A DNA stretch of 64,000 nucleotides, taken from Syncephalis plumigaleata (taxonomy: Eukaryota > Zoopagomycota > Zoopagomycetes > Zoopagales > Piptocephalidaceae). Positions within the stretch are counted from its first letter, which is position 1, and every line of letters begins with the position of its first letter. The notes beneath the pieces were generated by a model. It was not told the origin of the DNA and ran no database searches. It saw only the letters and a program-made list of their open reading frames with translations. The stretch spans positions 1,860,001-1,924,000 of the forward strand of contig JAIXMF010000001.1 in assembly GCA_025201365.1 (NCBI GenBank). The letters are read 5' to 3'. Shown here piece after piece: positions 22,628-35,705 of the stretch. The position numbers and the translations under genes were made by a program.

Positions 22628-25600
22628 TTATAACCGTTCTTCCTCTTCAAGTTGATGTAGATAGGCGAGTAGACGTTTTTTATGAATCATACCAACATAT
22701 CTACCATGTCGTACTACGCATAAATAGCGAAGACCTAGTTTTGCAAATAGTTCCATGACTAGTTCCATAGATGCAGATTGTGCTACAGAAAGTGGTGCCT
22801 ATCATCATGTTATGAATGCGTTAATCAATACAGCTATTTGCTATTCATATCATACGAAACTTACTCGATCCATATAAGCGGTGAAATCATTCAACTTGTC
22901 GTGTATTTGTCCATTTGTACCTGTTCCACCTCCAATACGTTTAAAGTAACAGCGTACATGTTCACCTTTATGCTTTACTTTATCTGTAATCAATGCAGTA
23001 ATACAATGTAATGAATAAATCGAATACATACATCCAGTTACTATTTCACTTACTAAGAGCATGGTGTAATTCAGGTGTAGCTATATATCCAATAAGAACA
23101 TCTGCCTCAACAATAGGGAATCCACCATCAGGATAACCATTACGCACTAATGTATACAAGTATGTTATGGTCAATCCGTTACTATTAGTTACTACTCGTA
23201 GTATTACTACTTGTAATATTACTCTACCTAGTCTATCTAGTTTATCGGTCAATTCAGCTACTGTATTGGTATCATCCACGTCGATCACTTCGAATCCACG
23301 TTCCATCACTTCTGCCGTTGAGCCTACTCGAATAAAATCCTTCTTATTGTCCAAATAGGGATGACCATTTCGTTCAATCATTACTTCAAAGAAGGAGGCA
23401 CGATGTACTGCATCTGCTGTCCATTTAGCAATCATTACTGCAATCATTACCGGCTAGCAACATTAATAATGGGGATATTAGTCAATATCATCTATAAGAT
23501 AGAGATATACGTGTGTTATCATCATATGTACTTACAATCATATACGTTAATGAGCCAGTTAGTTCAAACATAATGACCGACATTGATACTAGTGTAATGC
23601 AATAATTGTATTATTAAATGGTGTGTTCATTGATTCATTCTTACTACTTACATGTCATACGTGTGACACCCGTGGCAGTAGCAGCTGCACCCACCATGGC
23701 ATAAACACCTGGCATAACACAACTATCACCAGCTGTACATGCTGAAAAGAACGGTACACCAGGGTAGATACGATAAAAGTGTTGCATAGTCATACCGACT
23801 ACCCGACCAAAAGCAGCTCCAAATATCATATGCGGAATGAATACACCTGCCGGTATCTAATCGTGTGTCAATATATGTCAATATAAAGTGTAAATAGTTG
23901 CACTTACTTTAGCACCAACTGCAATAACCGTAGTAATCATTTTGGTCAACATGGCTATAACCAATAGTTTGGCAATATGGTAGTATTCATAATCGGTACG
24001 TCTATTATCATATCGAATAGTAGTAATGATCGAGGTGAGTATACACATAATGCGCAGTAATAGTGAGAACAAGTAACTTACGCGCATAATCCTCCTAGAT
24101 TATCCTCGGGTTTACACTCGCTGAATAGATCAGCCACAAATCCCGTAGCATCCAGACTAATTGTACAACGGTTATAAATGTATGATAATAGACAATCGAA
24201 TACATCATAAGAACTTACCGACTGAATTTATTACCCCATGATAGTAGAGCAGTTACTAAAGCAACCAGAGTTACTTCACGTACTGGATGTATAGCCAATA
24301 ATTCGTGTGGTCTAGATTTCATCCATGCTTTGAACATTCTAATAAATAAGCCACCGTATAGACCCTAAATGAATGAATTACAAAAGTAAGCAACTGCTCA
24401 CTTTCGCTTTAATCTACACTATTCACTAGCTTACCCCGCCTAATCCCAATATAGCAAATCCAATAAGATCGTAGTTGTGCCAATCTCGATCATAAGTAAC
24501 TTGGAATAGTACCATTTTGCCAGTTTGCCATGGATTAATAACCTATACGGGAATGTGTTAATAACCCAATACTAGCATCTACTGTGTTGTATTCACTTAC
24601 CTTTAGTGTAAAAGCTGCCGTAAGTGCACAAAAGAAACTACGCCACATCGTCTTACTAGGGAAATAGTAGGACACTTCCTCGAGACTGAATAGAACACCA
24701 CCGATGGGTGCACCAAAGGCTACTGCCACACCAGCAGCTGCCGATGCCGATAGAATCTCTCGTCTTTTTCCTAGTAAATACATGAGTTAATACTAGTTAT
24801 CTAGCTATCTATCCTGAATGATCACTATTAGTTACCTTCATTTTTATTATACTTCTTGAATAGACGACATGCGATATTACCGACACAACATGCAATATGC
24901 ACTAATGGTCCTTGACGACCAATACTTAATCCTGCAGCCACTGCTAGTGTCTAAACTGATCCCATTAGTCGTTATCAGTATTGTAGTATGAGCGGATACA
25001 GCTTACCAGACTAACCACCTTGACCCATAATGTTTGTATACCGAGAAAGCCTCGAATAACAAATCCACTAAGTATTGTTTTCACTTCGGGAATACCACTC
25101 CCTGATGCAAAGTATTTAATATTCGGTGGTAATGATCCACTAGTGTGTGCATCCATTATTGCATCACTACCCAGTGGATCATAATGCGACTGACTATCGA
25201 TGCGTGGTCGATGCTGCCCGCCTAATTGGTAAGAGGTGAGAATGGATTCATTATCAGTGGGTGTGTGCAGATTCGTGCGTGATGTCTGAGATGCTGCCAG
25301 TTTCTTTGTGGTCGGTAGAGTACCCGCGTAGTGAACCAACAATGCTGCAAGTGTAGCAAATCCTACCTAATAGTAAATAAATCAATAAGATTCCCCTTTA
25401 CTACTATTATTATTATTATTATTTACCGATATCAATACATAGGCACTCCAATTGATGAAGGCATCCTTATGATCTGATGCAAAGAATGGAATAGTATCAG
25501 CCCATGGTTCCCAATCAGCGCACTCTTCCTTATCTAATAACAATAACATGAATGCGTAAATAAACAAATAAATAGTGCTAATCATCTAATGCTGCATACC

Positions 25601-26983
25601 ACTACTGCCCCAACAGCAGAATTGTCGATTCCATCGGAAATTAGTAGTGCAGAATCCAAACTTCAAATCAAACAGCCATCTCGATGATATGTCCATACCG
25701 GCTGCAACACAACCACATATTACACCTATTCTATATCATTAGAAGATCATATTCATTGTGTAATACATCATACATGTCATGTAATATTACCGATAAGCAG
25801 CATTAGTATCCAGCCTTGTAGACCATCCATGCCATTAATAAGATGTCCTCGGAAACCCTTGATGGCTCGTAGTTTCCGTAGACGAACGCGTTCCTTGACA
25901 AAGTCATGAATCCAATCTATGCTTATCGGTTAGTTCAACACACACACACACACACACTTGTGCTTATTCATTACGCCGCCTTGATGGCACACTCACCAAT
26001 GGTTGTGTAATCGGAATACCATACACGAATACCGTTGTTCTCCCTCATTAAATCATGATTGACCTCGTCGTAGGCACCGCTACGTCGTCGAAGCCATCGT
26101 TTAGCGGCAGTCCTCGATCTCAGGTAGATGGGCGTGGTTGGATTGGCCCAATGACGACGCGGATGACCTCCACCAGCACCGCCCATTCCGACCTCCGAGT
26201 AATTGCCATACAAGTTTGGTTCCGTGTATAAAACATTCGAGCCATGTACATCGGGTATTCCGGAGAATGGTCGCGACTGAAATACAGCAGGTTGAGCCCA
26301 TGTTTGACGTCGATTATCTATAGGATTAGGATTACCACGATAGCTGTATATATATATACATACTTTTGATTAGTATTAAACATAGAATATACACATATAT
26401 GTATTTGTAAATGAACCTACATGAAATCCTCTTCATCTTCATCATCTTCATCATCGACATAGGGTAGTGCATTGTTGGCATTACTATTACTATTACTATT
26501 ACCACTATTGGATGGCATGTATTTGGAGGCAAGTCTATTAGCATGTCCATATCGATAAGCACCACCACCACCATTTGCTCCATAATGTCGACTATGATTA
26601 GAGGCTAATGAAGAGGCAGCCAACAGAGAGGCAGTCTCTGATTCATCATTTGTATCGGCTTCTGTATCCGTAGGATGAGGTAGTTCAGGTACAGATAGCA
26701 TTGCAGATGGTTTAGTATTCGCCGAGTAGTTGTTACGTCTTATATCATCCGAGAACTGAATTGATGTATTCGATGCTGCCGTACTAGGCATATCCGACAT
26801 GGTAGGTGTCACCGATCCCACCGTATCCGATGAAGGTATAGACTGTGATTCGGCAGTGGGACGTGTACGATTACGCGGTACTTGTAGTGATGATGGTGGC
26901 TGACGTCGTCGATTACTGCCATTGCCATTAGCAGTAGAGGCAGGACCATTACCTGTGGTCCTTCCGGTTGACGACCGTTGCAT
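22628..26983 (-). CDS. CLC-family chloride channel/transporter, ClC-3/4/5 type, 18 exons
   Basis: Moves Cl- across an intracellular or plasma membrane; fungal relatives include Gef1. Exons (from 5'): 26983-26421, 26343-25997, 25916-25791, 25725-25600, 25533-25427, 25366-25007, 24950-24836, 24770-24601, 24542-24435, 24364-24219, 24156-24082, 24001-23908, 23856-23652, 23588-23536, 23453-23228, 23146-23054, 22983-22865, 22798-22628; all phases close to give 1067 aa. The N-terminal 250 residues are disordered. [15 protein letters not shown] leads into the membrane domain. Selectivity motif SGSGIPEVK is near 511-519; proton glutamate E613 is kept in [11 protein letters not shown]; but the gating motif reads GRQGP (Gln556) instead of the usual GKEGP/GREGP. 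Two CBS domains end the protein. The 81-nt intron at 23227-23147 is a multiple of three and has no stop. Confidence 0.93.
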
Positions 26984-27944
26984 ATTGAAATGTTAAACAA
27001 GACGATCGTCAAACGTTTATGGTGAGTTACTAGTATAGAACTATCGGGATTCCAAGATAACTAAAGGGCAAAAGAGGATACGCTTGTATTGTTTACACAA
27101 GTAGCTCTTTCTATATGGATGGTGACGCTGTTATGAAGAGATAGTTGAACAGATACGTATACGCGTACACACATACACATACACATACATATACATATAC
27201 ACATATACAAGTATACAAATGTATATAAAAGAAATGGGACAGGGTTAATGCGCTACAAGTGGAAACAAGAAAACGAGCCTCAAAAAGTTACCGATGAATG
27301 CCGAATAGCTGGTACATGAACAAAAAAAGAAAATCAATACTCGGTGGAGGGAATGGTGATGCAATAAGAGCGGAGATGATGGACGTTGGAGGAGGATGAT
27401 GATGATGATGCCACACAAATGACGACACAGCTGTTGTTGTCGTTGAATAGCTGTCGTATTATTGGTGAAAATGATCACACATCATACTTGCCATTTGGCA
27501 TGGTCCTCATTCATTTTTGATCATATGCTTTGGTGCGTGACCATGTCTACATTTATTCTAGTAGGTTTACAAAAAGGTTACTACTGCTAATACTAGTGTA
27601 TACCAATGGATAATCATTTATATATGATTGCTTCTTGTGTATAATTGTAAATAAGCCTTACAACTAGTAGCTACTACTAATGAAATCATATTTATTATAA
27701 TGTGTTTTTCTTATGAAGTAACAATCGCAAAGTGATAATAATAATGATGATGATGATGTTGATGACAATGAAATGTTCTAATTAGCCAGATATTGGCTCA
27801 GTATCATTGGTGGCAGGCCAAAGACGACAAGGTAACGGGCGTTGCTTATTGGAAAGCGCTCGAAGGAAAAGAAAATATAATCTCCCGTAAGTTGGGATGT
27901 CTTGTGTGTTTTTGTTGCTTTTACATTGAATTGGACAGTGCTAA
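26984..27944. other. Intergenic, upstream of the CLC gene
   Basis: AT-rich with (ACATAC)n runs at 27170-27220 and ATG/GAT trinucleotide runs near 27396 and 27750. A 30-40 codon open stretch around 27782-27900 has a plausible 3' splice site before it, but nothing upstream to join. No supported gene. Confidence 0.45.
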
Positions 27945-28172
27945 TTACATGATACTACGTGTTGACCCGTTGATGCTTAACGGTATCGATGTAATGGACT
28001 TTTCTGAATAGAAGGAATCGGTACGAGATCGTTTAGAACGATAGGAGCCGGATCGAGATGATTTGCCACTACTGCTTGAGCGCGTGCCTTTCCCAGTTGA
28101 TTCCTTTTTACTTTTTGACCACGTAGCAGAACGGGCCAAAGCGTTAGTTAATGTGATCACGGGTTGATACAT
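27945..28172 (-). CDS. Possible small Ser/Lys/Arg-rich protein, 75 aa
   Basis: An ATG-initiated ORF of 75 codons with a strongly non-random composition. Residues 18-55 are almost all Ser, Lys, Arg, Gly and Thr (WSKSKKESTGKGTRSSSSGK), giving a basic, probably disordered protein of RS-like character. No homologue is recognised. It stands alone between the CLC gene and the hexokinase relic, and no splice partner is evident, although a donor-like GTAGTA overlaps its end. It could be a real small nuclear protein, an exon of a longer gene, or chance. Confidence 0.35.
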   Translation of the reverse strand: MYQPVITLTNALARSATWSKSKKESTGKGTRSSSSGKSSRSGSYRSKRSRTDSFYSEKSITSIPLSINGSTRSIM

Positions 28173-29376
28173 GGCTTATTGTGGTAAGGTTTTTTCTCAA
28201 TTGGTAAAAATCAAATAGGAATACACTAACGTATCGCTAATGGAACAACTAACAAAACAAAATAGAATAATAAAAAGATAATTAAAATAAATGAAAAAGA
28301 TATAAATTTATAAGAACAAAGAGACAATACTCACAAGTTAAACGAAAAGAATGAATACAAGCTGAGGATGAAGAAAAAGTAACAAAGTTGCTGGGTTTTT
28401 TTTCGCTTCAAAGAACGCTGCGTTTTAAAGGCCATTTCAATCCATGTTGCCATGGTGGCAAACCAGTGAGAGAGAGTGTGTGTGTGATAGAGTGAGAGAA
28501 CGAGAGAGCAAAACAGAGAATAAGCATCATTACGGGCAAGAGTCACGCTTGACGTGCAGGTATGTCGACTAAAAACGGTAGCTGCATAGGCCCATTATTC
28601 TACACAGTGCTGAGTGCCCCTTTTTTATGAGTTTTAAATGCATATGGGCAATTGTAAATACGGGATATGAGCATAGATCATGAGGATAAATAACTTGATT
28701 CCGCCTAAAAGCTGCCAAGCACTCGAGAGAGTATCATGCAATAAATGACACTGATAAAGCTGCTGATACAATCATACACTAGAGAAAAGTAAGCGCGCAT
28801 GCGGTTCAACGGTGCAACCGCGTGTATATACGTGAGATGGCATAGCTACAGGTAGAATAAATAATGCAGCTATTGGCCTTGGAACAAGCAAATGGTAAAA
28901 GCTGAAAAAATAGGTATGTTAGGTTTACAATGGTCATTCTACTAGTACGAATAGCCAGGCTTACTCGAGGCTTGCTTACTGGCTACTATGAGGAAGAATA
29001 GGGCTACGTTTATTGGTGTTAATTGAAGCGATCTGGTTGGCAAATAGAAGGCTTGGTCTCGTTGATAGATGGACGGCCTTTGATGTTGCCATACACACTC
29101 ACACACGCACACGTTTGTGCATATGCGCATACGCACGACAAGTATCATTGATAGACGAATATCATCGAGTCATTTCAGTTACACGACAGCTCATTTCATA
29201 GCTCACTGCGCTAATTGGTCGTATTTTTGTTGTGACTATTCGCACATTATACTGCTTGGCTGTATTATGAATGCATACGTCATGTATGTTGCGACAACAT
29301 GTAAATGCAGTTGAACAGTTGACAAATAATTAATTACAATTTATTAAGGAATACCACGCATATTTTTAATAATCTA
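28173..29376. other. Intergenic, low complexity
   Basis: Purine-rich and AT-rich with poly-A/T tracts (28235-28330) and short AGAG/GTGT runs near 28470. No open frame with family motifs and no RNA gene recognised. Confidence 0.5.
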
Positions 29377-30817
29377 TTATGATGACTGCTCTCTCTCCGC
29401 TAAAAGACATGCTAGAGCCGCACCAATAACACTTCCATCTTTAATGAGTGTAAGTTTTACTTTGTGTGCAAGTTTTAAATGATGCTCTAGCGCAACAGTC
29501 ATACGCTCGGCATAATGTGGATAGCCCTCGAATAGACTTCCGTCAATGCCGACGGTAATATGATCCTGCGTATGAAGTATGTCAGAACGTTGACTAAGAA
29601 GTGCCGCAAGACCCGTAGCACACAAACGAGCAGATCGTGTGGATATTAATTCGCATATTCGCTGCACTAATTTACGTTCACATAGGGTTGTCCTGCCCGC
29701 AGGTAAACCCATGATAGATTCAAGTACATGTTGCACTCGTACTAGTTCTGGTGATGTGTCGCCTTCCATCAAGCTCAAATACTCGGTATTTAGCAATAAA
29801 GGTTGATTAAATTCATCCGAGGAATTACCGTCAAATAGTAGACGACGATCGATGAAATCTAGGATTATAAGTCGCAGCAACTCGCCTAGATATTGTCCTC
29901 CGATCATCTTCTCGAACGGTTGCTTAAACGGATGGGGCGACATTCTATCCACTCGTGCGTCGAATCGTGTTTGTGGCAACACTACACGTTCCGTGTCGAA
30001 TGCGCCCCACTCTGTATTGACGATCATTTCCTGTTGATTGTCGGGCTCATTCAACTTGCCGATATTTGCGATAGTCTCATAATAGGCGCATTATTGCCGG
30101 TGCCTATAATAACGCCTACCTGGTGGTTGGATCTTGATAGGCTTGTGCCAACAAACATCCCACCGTATCATTAATAAGTGCGGTCACTTTAACCGGTAAG
30201 TTATAGCGATGCAGCGTGGATGCAATAGTTGCGCCACATCCTTATTCACGACATCGGGCAGGTTGAAGCCTTTCGTCCAGGTGAGTAGCGTGCCATGATC
30301 AATCGCCGTCTGGTGTACCGGATATGAGAATGTAAAACCTAACGAGTATGTTTGTCCCCTCTCCAATGTCGGCAACGATACTTCCTCGTCAATAAACTGT
30401 CGAATACACTCGGCAATATAGTCGAATAGCACCTTTCCGGTCGAATTGATTTTACAGCTGTCAGGTACAATAAATTTACGCGAGTTCACACCGACTTGAC
30501 CATTACCGCGTAGATGAATAGCCGAGATACGAAGTGTGTTCCACCTAAATCGAGTGCCAAATAGGTGCCAACTTCATTCCCTGTTACTCTTCCTATTACA
30601 TAAACAGGAATCATGGCAATGGTAGTGCCGTATCTGCAAGTCCATTAGTCATGGAGGTGGTAATCGCCGTAAACACACTATCAAGTTGTTCATCGCTAAC
30701 GGTGAGTGCTTCAGTTATTCGGTCGAGTTGTCTACGCTGCTTCTCGCTTAATAAGCTAGCGTATTCCGCTGCGGTAATTACCGACTTGAATGCGGCACTA
30801 TTGAGTTCAATCGTCAT
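29377..30817 (-). pseudogene. Second hexokinase copy, frame-broken in its 5' half
   Basis: Colinear with the intact hexokinase at 58049-59506. Recognisable blocks, 5' to 3': a start at MTIELNSAAFKSV, LALDLGGTH, LGFTFSYPVHQTAIDHGTLL, KGFNLPDVVNKDV, INDTVGCLLAQAYQDP, NTEWGAFD, then an uninterrupted 225-codon C-terminal half ending LIKDGSVIGAALACLLAERE. Alignment by eye shows five places where one base is missing (near 30614, 30535, 30221, 30121, 30086). No other stops are needed, and the active-site Asp region (NDTVG) and sugar-binding Thr-Lys (WTKGF) are kept. The C-terminal half being fully open argues for very recent loss or for errors in this sequence. If functional it would be a second hexokinase or a regulatory hexokinase-like protein. 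Confidence 0.8.
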
Positions 30818-33800
30818 AGTATAGCAATAAGAATAGTAAAGGTATATCAGCTTAATAGAAAAAGTCAAAGCATTGTAATTTGAGCTGCGTTTTAATTATC
30901 GCTTATCGCTTTTATTTTATTTTTTCATTACACCATATCATGCTATGCCATATCCACATAAACCAAGTAACTGATAAGCCTTCTACTTGTCTTGGTAAGA
31001 TAGAGCATTATTACTGCTGCATATTGCCTTATTTGTTGAACTTTTATTTATTTATCTACAAAGGTAACAGGTAATGGCACGTTCGACTAACGTATAACTT
31101 GGTCTATCTATCTTATCGTTCAAGCCGACTAGATCATACAATTGAATTTGTAAAATGTATTCACTCGTTCAAATTGACACGTATGACCATCATCATTATC
31201 ACTATCATTATCATTATCATTACAAGTCCATTCAGTAATATTTTCCGATATATCAAATAAGTATGTCCTATCCTGCTTTATTACAGACTTATTCTAATGG
31301 TTTGGGATCGTCGTACATGTGTCGCCTCTGTTGTTATCGCGTATAGCGAGAATACGCACACACACACACACACACATCGCCTTATCATTCCTCTTTTATT
31401 TTACTCAAACACTTCAATTCGGCATTGTTATTTTCCTAATGGTACAACTTGTATATCGTATAAACATGCGGTGGTATACGGTCATTATCAGTATGTCCAT
31501 AATCAATATCTCGAGGTACTACATCGTGGCAAACTTGTTCGGGGCATTGCACAGGCTAGCTAATGCCACGTTGTGAAGCGATGTCCCTTATGCTACAATA
31601 AGGCCATTACTAACTTGCGAGCACATATAGATATTTTGCAGTTATCGCCATCTGGCATTACTATTGGCACTACTAATGCGGAACCAGATATTAACGTGGA
31701 GTAGCCTTGGCGCACATGGCGCATCTGGCACCTTCTGCCACCTTCTGTCATCCTACGGGACTCTAGACATCGCATGGATTGATGGGCGACTCGCTGACCA
31801 TACATTTACACATGACCATTTCGACATACGGGTGTTGTTTTAACCATGCGGTCCGCCTTGAACTGATAGCCATGTACGCTACTCGTCAAAATTAGATGGA
31901 TAATTAATTTCTATTGCCTAATTTGGTACCATTTCCATATCCGATACGGCAGCGTGAATATGGCAGCCCATGTATGGCTACGATCATTTGCTGAGGGAGA
32001 AGCAGCGGTGTTACTCGACTGCCGCAGGAGACTGACGTATAAGTTTGCATTAAATGGATAGAATACATCTACATATACGACAGGAGAGGGAAGGGGTATT
32101 CGTAAAGAGTAAGTAATACAAGTTCGAATGAATACGACCGGATAAATACAAAAATATTATAGTACAATTAAAGAAATAAGAGGAATTTCACAACTACTAT
32201 TATTTTATTAAAGAAGAGTGTATGACAACAAATCAGCCTTACTGTCAATCTACTACTCTGACAATGTTTCATGACCGTAAATAGCTCACTCTTCCGACGA
32301 ATGCCATGCGATCTAGACGCAGACAAGCAGACAAGCAGACAAGCAGATGGGCAGACAGGCAGATAGATAGGCTGTCTCTATATCTCTCTATCTCTCTCTC
32401 TCATGTCCATTGCTATGATGGCATTTGTGTGAATCATGTGCGCTCGTATACCACCACGTCCATACGGTCAGCTGCTATCAATAGCTTTGCTAGGGAGCTT
32501 GGGAGACGAGGCGAGGCCTGCGACCAGAAACGTATCCTGACTAACGCATGTCTGCAGTTCCGCACAGACGATACCGTCCTTGTAACGCAAGGTGTTCCCT
32601 TTTTGTCTTGACTAGAACGCCACATGATGTCCCTCAGCGACGGATTTTCCTCCCATCCTGACAAATGGTTGACCAAGGACCATTGTGGCACATCTCGCGG
32701 CTGTCGTAATATCTCCGGCAAGTATGAAAATAGCATGCGGCGGCATCTGAATATAAACGACGGCACTTTTGTTCGTCCAAATTGCTTCGAGTTTGGTTTC
32801 CATCACGTTTGTTGCTTGTTTTCTCTTTCGTTTCTTTTTCCGTTTATTCGCCTGTTCGTTCTTCGCGCACGTTATATACTTGATTATTGCGCTTCCCTTT
32901 CTCAAATATACTATCACCATCACCACCACCAACATTACAAATACTATTAGTCTTTTCGTCTCGTTTTTCCGTCTGCGTTATACAGTAAACTAATATCAAC
33001 TTTATCCGTTTCTCCCCTTCCTCTTCCGGTAAGTCTTTGTAACATTGACATGACGATTGATTGATTGTTCTTCGTCGTCGTCGTCGTCGTCGTATGTCAA
33101 CTTGTTTATCTTCTTAATTGTGGGTGGTACGAAAAAGTAGCGAAACAACGGTACCGCGTGATAGCTGCATGCAAATCTTCTGAGTGCTCTCTGTCATTCA
33201 TTGACAGTGTCCGTTCGGGTGCTTAAGCTTACCTTGAGCGCACTAGCCGCAGTATCGATGTATGTATGCGCATATAACTGTGTGTGGATAGATATGTGTG
33301 GATATGTAAATGTGCACAGGCAACTCGGCATCGTCCTTGTTCATAGGCTGTGTTTCAGGTGCTTAATTCTATGGTTAAGGGCCCTTGCTATTGGCACCCC
33401 TTCCTTGTCACTTGCATCTCTCTAATGGTTGTCAACTTGGCTATTATTATTATTATTTTGTTATTGTTATTGCTATTGTTTTTCACTTTTCTATCTGTTT
33501 ATTGTATGGCTTTGTGTGTGTGTACTACCGGCCTTGATCATTCTATCGGATGACAAGGCAATGGTGCAATATTGAGTTTACATGTTGCTACTAGGTGTAC
33601 AACAACCATCTATTCGTATTCACTCCATTCGTCGTTCTTGGATGTTTGACATTGATGACGTGCAGCGTCAAATGGTCCTTTGCACAACGAACGGTTCTGT
33701 GCGGTGAGTACTTGTGTCAGCTCCATCTTTGGCTCTTTTGATACAAAAATACCGCTACGTTTACGGATGGAGTTTGCGGTGTGTAACATCGTATCGGAAA

Positions 33801-34063
33801 CTTGCTTTCTACTTGTACCTGTTTTTCTGCCCTTTTCGTTCACCATAATGGACGACCAGAGGCTAGACGACAGTCAATGACTAGCAAGTTATGCACACCA
33901 ATGGTTCTTATACACACACATTCGTACATACACACTCGTACACACACAAATTCATACTAAAACAAAGTAGCCGTTTACTTACTTTCGCGATCAGACTTAC
34001 ACGTGGTAAGACTGGGCGCAAATGAGTGGTGTGCGCGTGATTGCGTGTATACATGTATGGCGT

Positions 34064-34089
34064 TGTGTGTGTGTGTGTGTGTGTGTGTA
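34064..34089 (+). repeat. (GT)n microsatellite
   Basis: Thirteen GT units in the gene-poor interval. Confidence 0.9.
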
Positions 34090-35705
34090 TAGAATAGACT
34101 GGCATCCTGCACAAGGGAGAGACCACATCATCTACAATGAAGTGGTAGAAAAAGTAGAAAAAAGAAAAATTCTCCTTTATGCATGCTTATGGCCGGCGTC
34201 AAGCCATTCTATCCAGTTTACTGGCCAAGCGCGTGTACGCGCCACGCGATCTGCTTCCCCAAATCCCGTCTGCGCATGTAGTGCTCATTTGTGAAACGGC
34301 GCGTGCGTTATCTATTAAAAAGCGACGCTTTCCTCTTTAGACTGGTGCGTACGCTCGATCTGTCGATTCTTGTCCTTCCGTTGTATCTTTGTTGTTTGTA
34401 GTTAGCCTTCCTCCCCCTTTCTTATTCTTCCTATTATTCTTATTCTTATTCTTATTCACGCTCCTTCCGTTTCTTGTTGTATACACTCACTCGCTCTCTC
34501 AATCACACGTGTGCGCACGCGTGCACACATCCCGACTACTTGTTTAGCTTTGCTTATCCGTGTTCACCATCATAGTTCACTCCTAAACTACGAATTTCTT
34601 TTGTTGGTTAGCATCGAGTGTTGCTTTCGATGGTTTACGCCTAGCCCCTTTCCCTATAATTTCATTGGCTATATTGCGAACCCTTCAGGACGCGGTTCCT
34701 TTACCATTTTTATACTACTCGACAGATTGACATTTATAGCTAGTTGCGTGCCAGTTCAATTGGAGAGAGCTATATACACTTTACTATTTGTTTTTGCTTA
34801 TAAGTTGCAACTAGACTTGCTTCTATAATACGCATACAAATCGATTGCCATACGTGTTTATATGTGTGCGTGTGTGTCTGCGTGTACGTGTGCGTACATC
34901 ATCAACATCATCACCACAATATAATCATTGCTATTGCCATATTATCGACAACCATTAGATATATACACACATATATATATATACATACAGATAAAGTTAC
35001 GACCATCGACTAGATTGTTGTGTACCTTCGTAGTTCACGCAAACTAAATATTACATTGGCCGTAATTGCTTATTTCATTACTATTGTAATAGTAATAATA
35101 ATAACATTTATACAAGTACACAAATATTACATCTACACTTGTGGAAAATAGTTATCAAGTTGCGGTTATTTTCCTCATTTGATAATACGATTATCGCAGC
35201 TTGATTACACACGTACGAACACATACGTGCAGCTACTCCACGTGTTATCCCAGTACCGTTGCTTTTTCATCGCTAATTCGAGCTACGTGCGTGATCGCTT
35301 TCTTCGCTAAATTCGAAAGTGCACTCATGTTGCACAGTATTGTCTTGTCCACGCGATAAGGACCTTGCCGCTCGCGCGCGTTAATGCAACAAACACATTT
35401 ATTAATCGTCTAGTATTATTATACATTGAATTTAGTTGTCCGACTATCTTTGCGAATTATATTACCGATATTACCGAGTACCTTTATTACACGTTTGGTG
35501 CCGAACCTTTGATCTTCATTTTTATAGACAAAAGAACCTACATTTTATACCTTGCCCGCTACTACCACCACTACTACTACTACTACTACGGTCTCGGTTC
35601 TCTACCCACGCTGCAACGACACTTATTCGAAACGCTTTGTTTTCGGTAGCGTATTATCGCCTCATTCCGACTATTACACCTATATCGTCACCCGTTTTAT
35701 CACCG

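Noticed and set aside
22449-22640. TATA-like TATATAAAAGG as promoter of an unannotated + strand gene
   Set aside because: No ORF or RNA-gene signature follows before the CLC 3' end.
27793-28011. ORF starting AQYHWWQAKDDKVTGVAYW on the + strand
   Set aside because: Looks exon-like at first, but has no partner exon, no family match, and overlaps the basic ORF on the other strand.
30086-30614. Explaining the hexokinase frame breaks as tiny introns
   Set aside because: Each break is one base wide against the intact paralogue, with no donor/acceptor pair.
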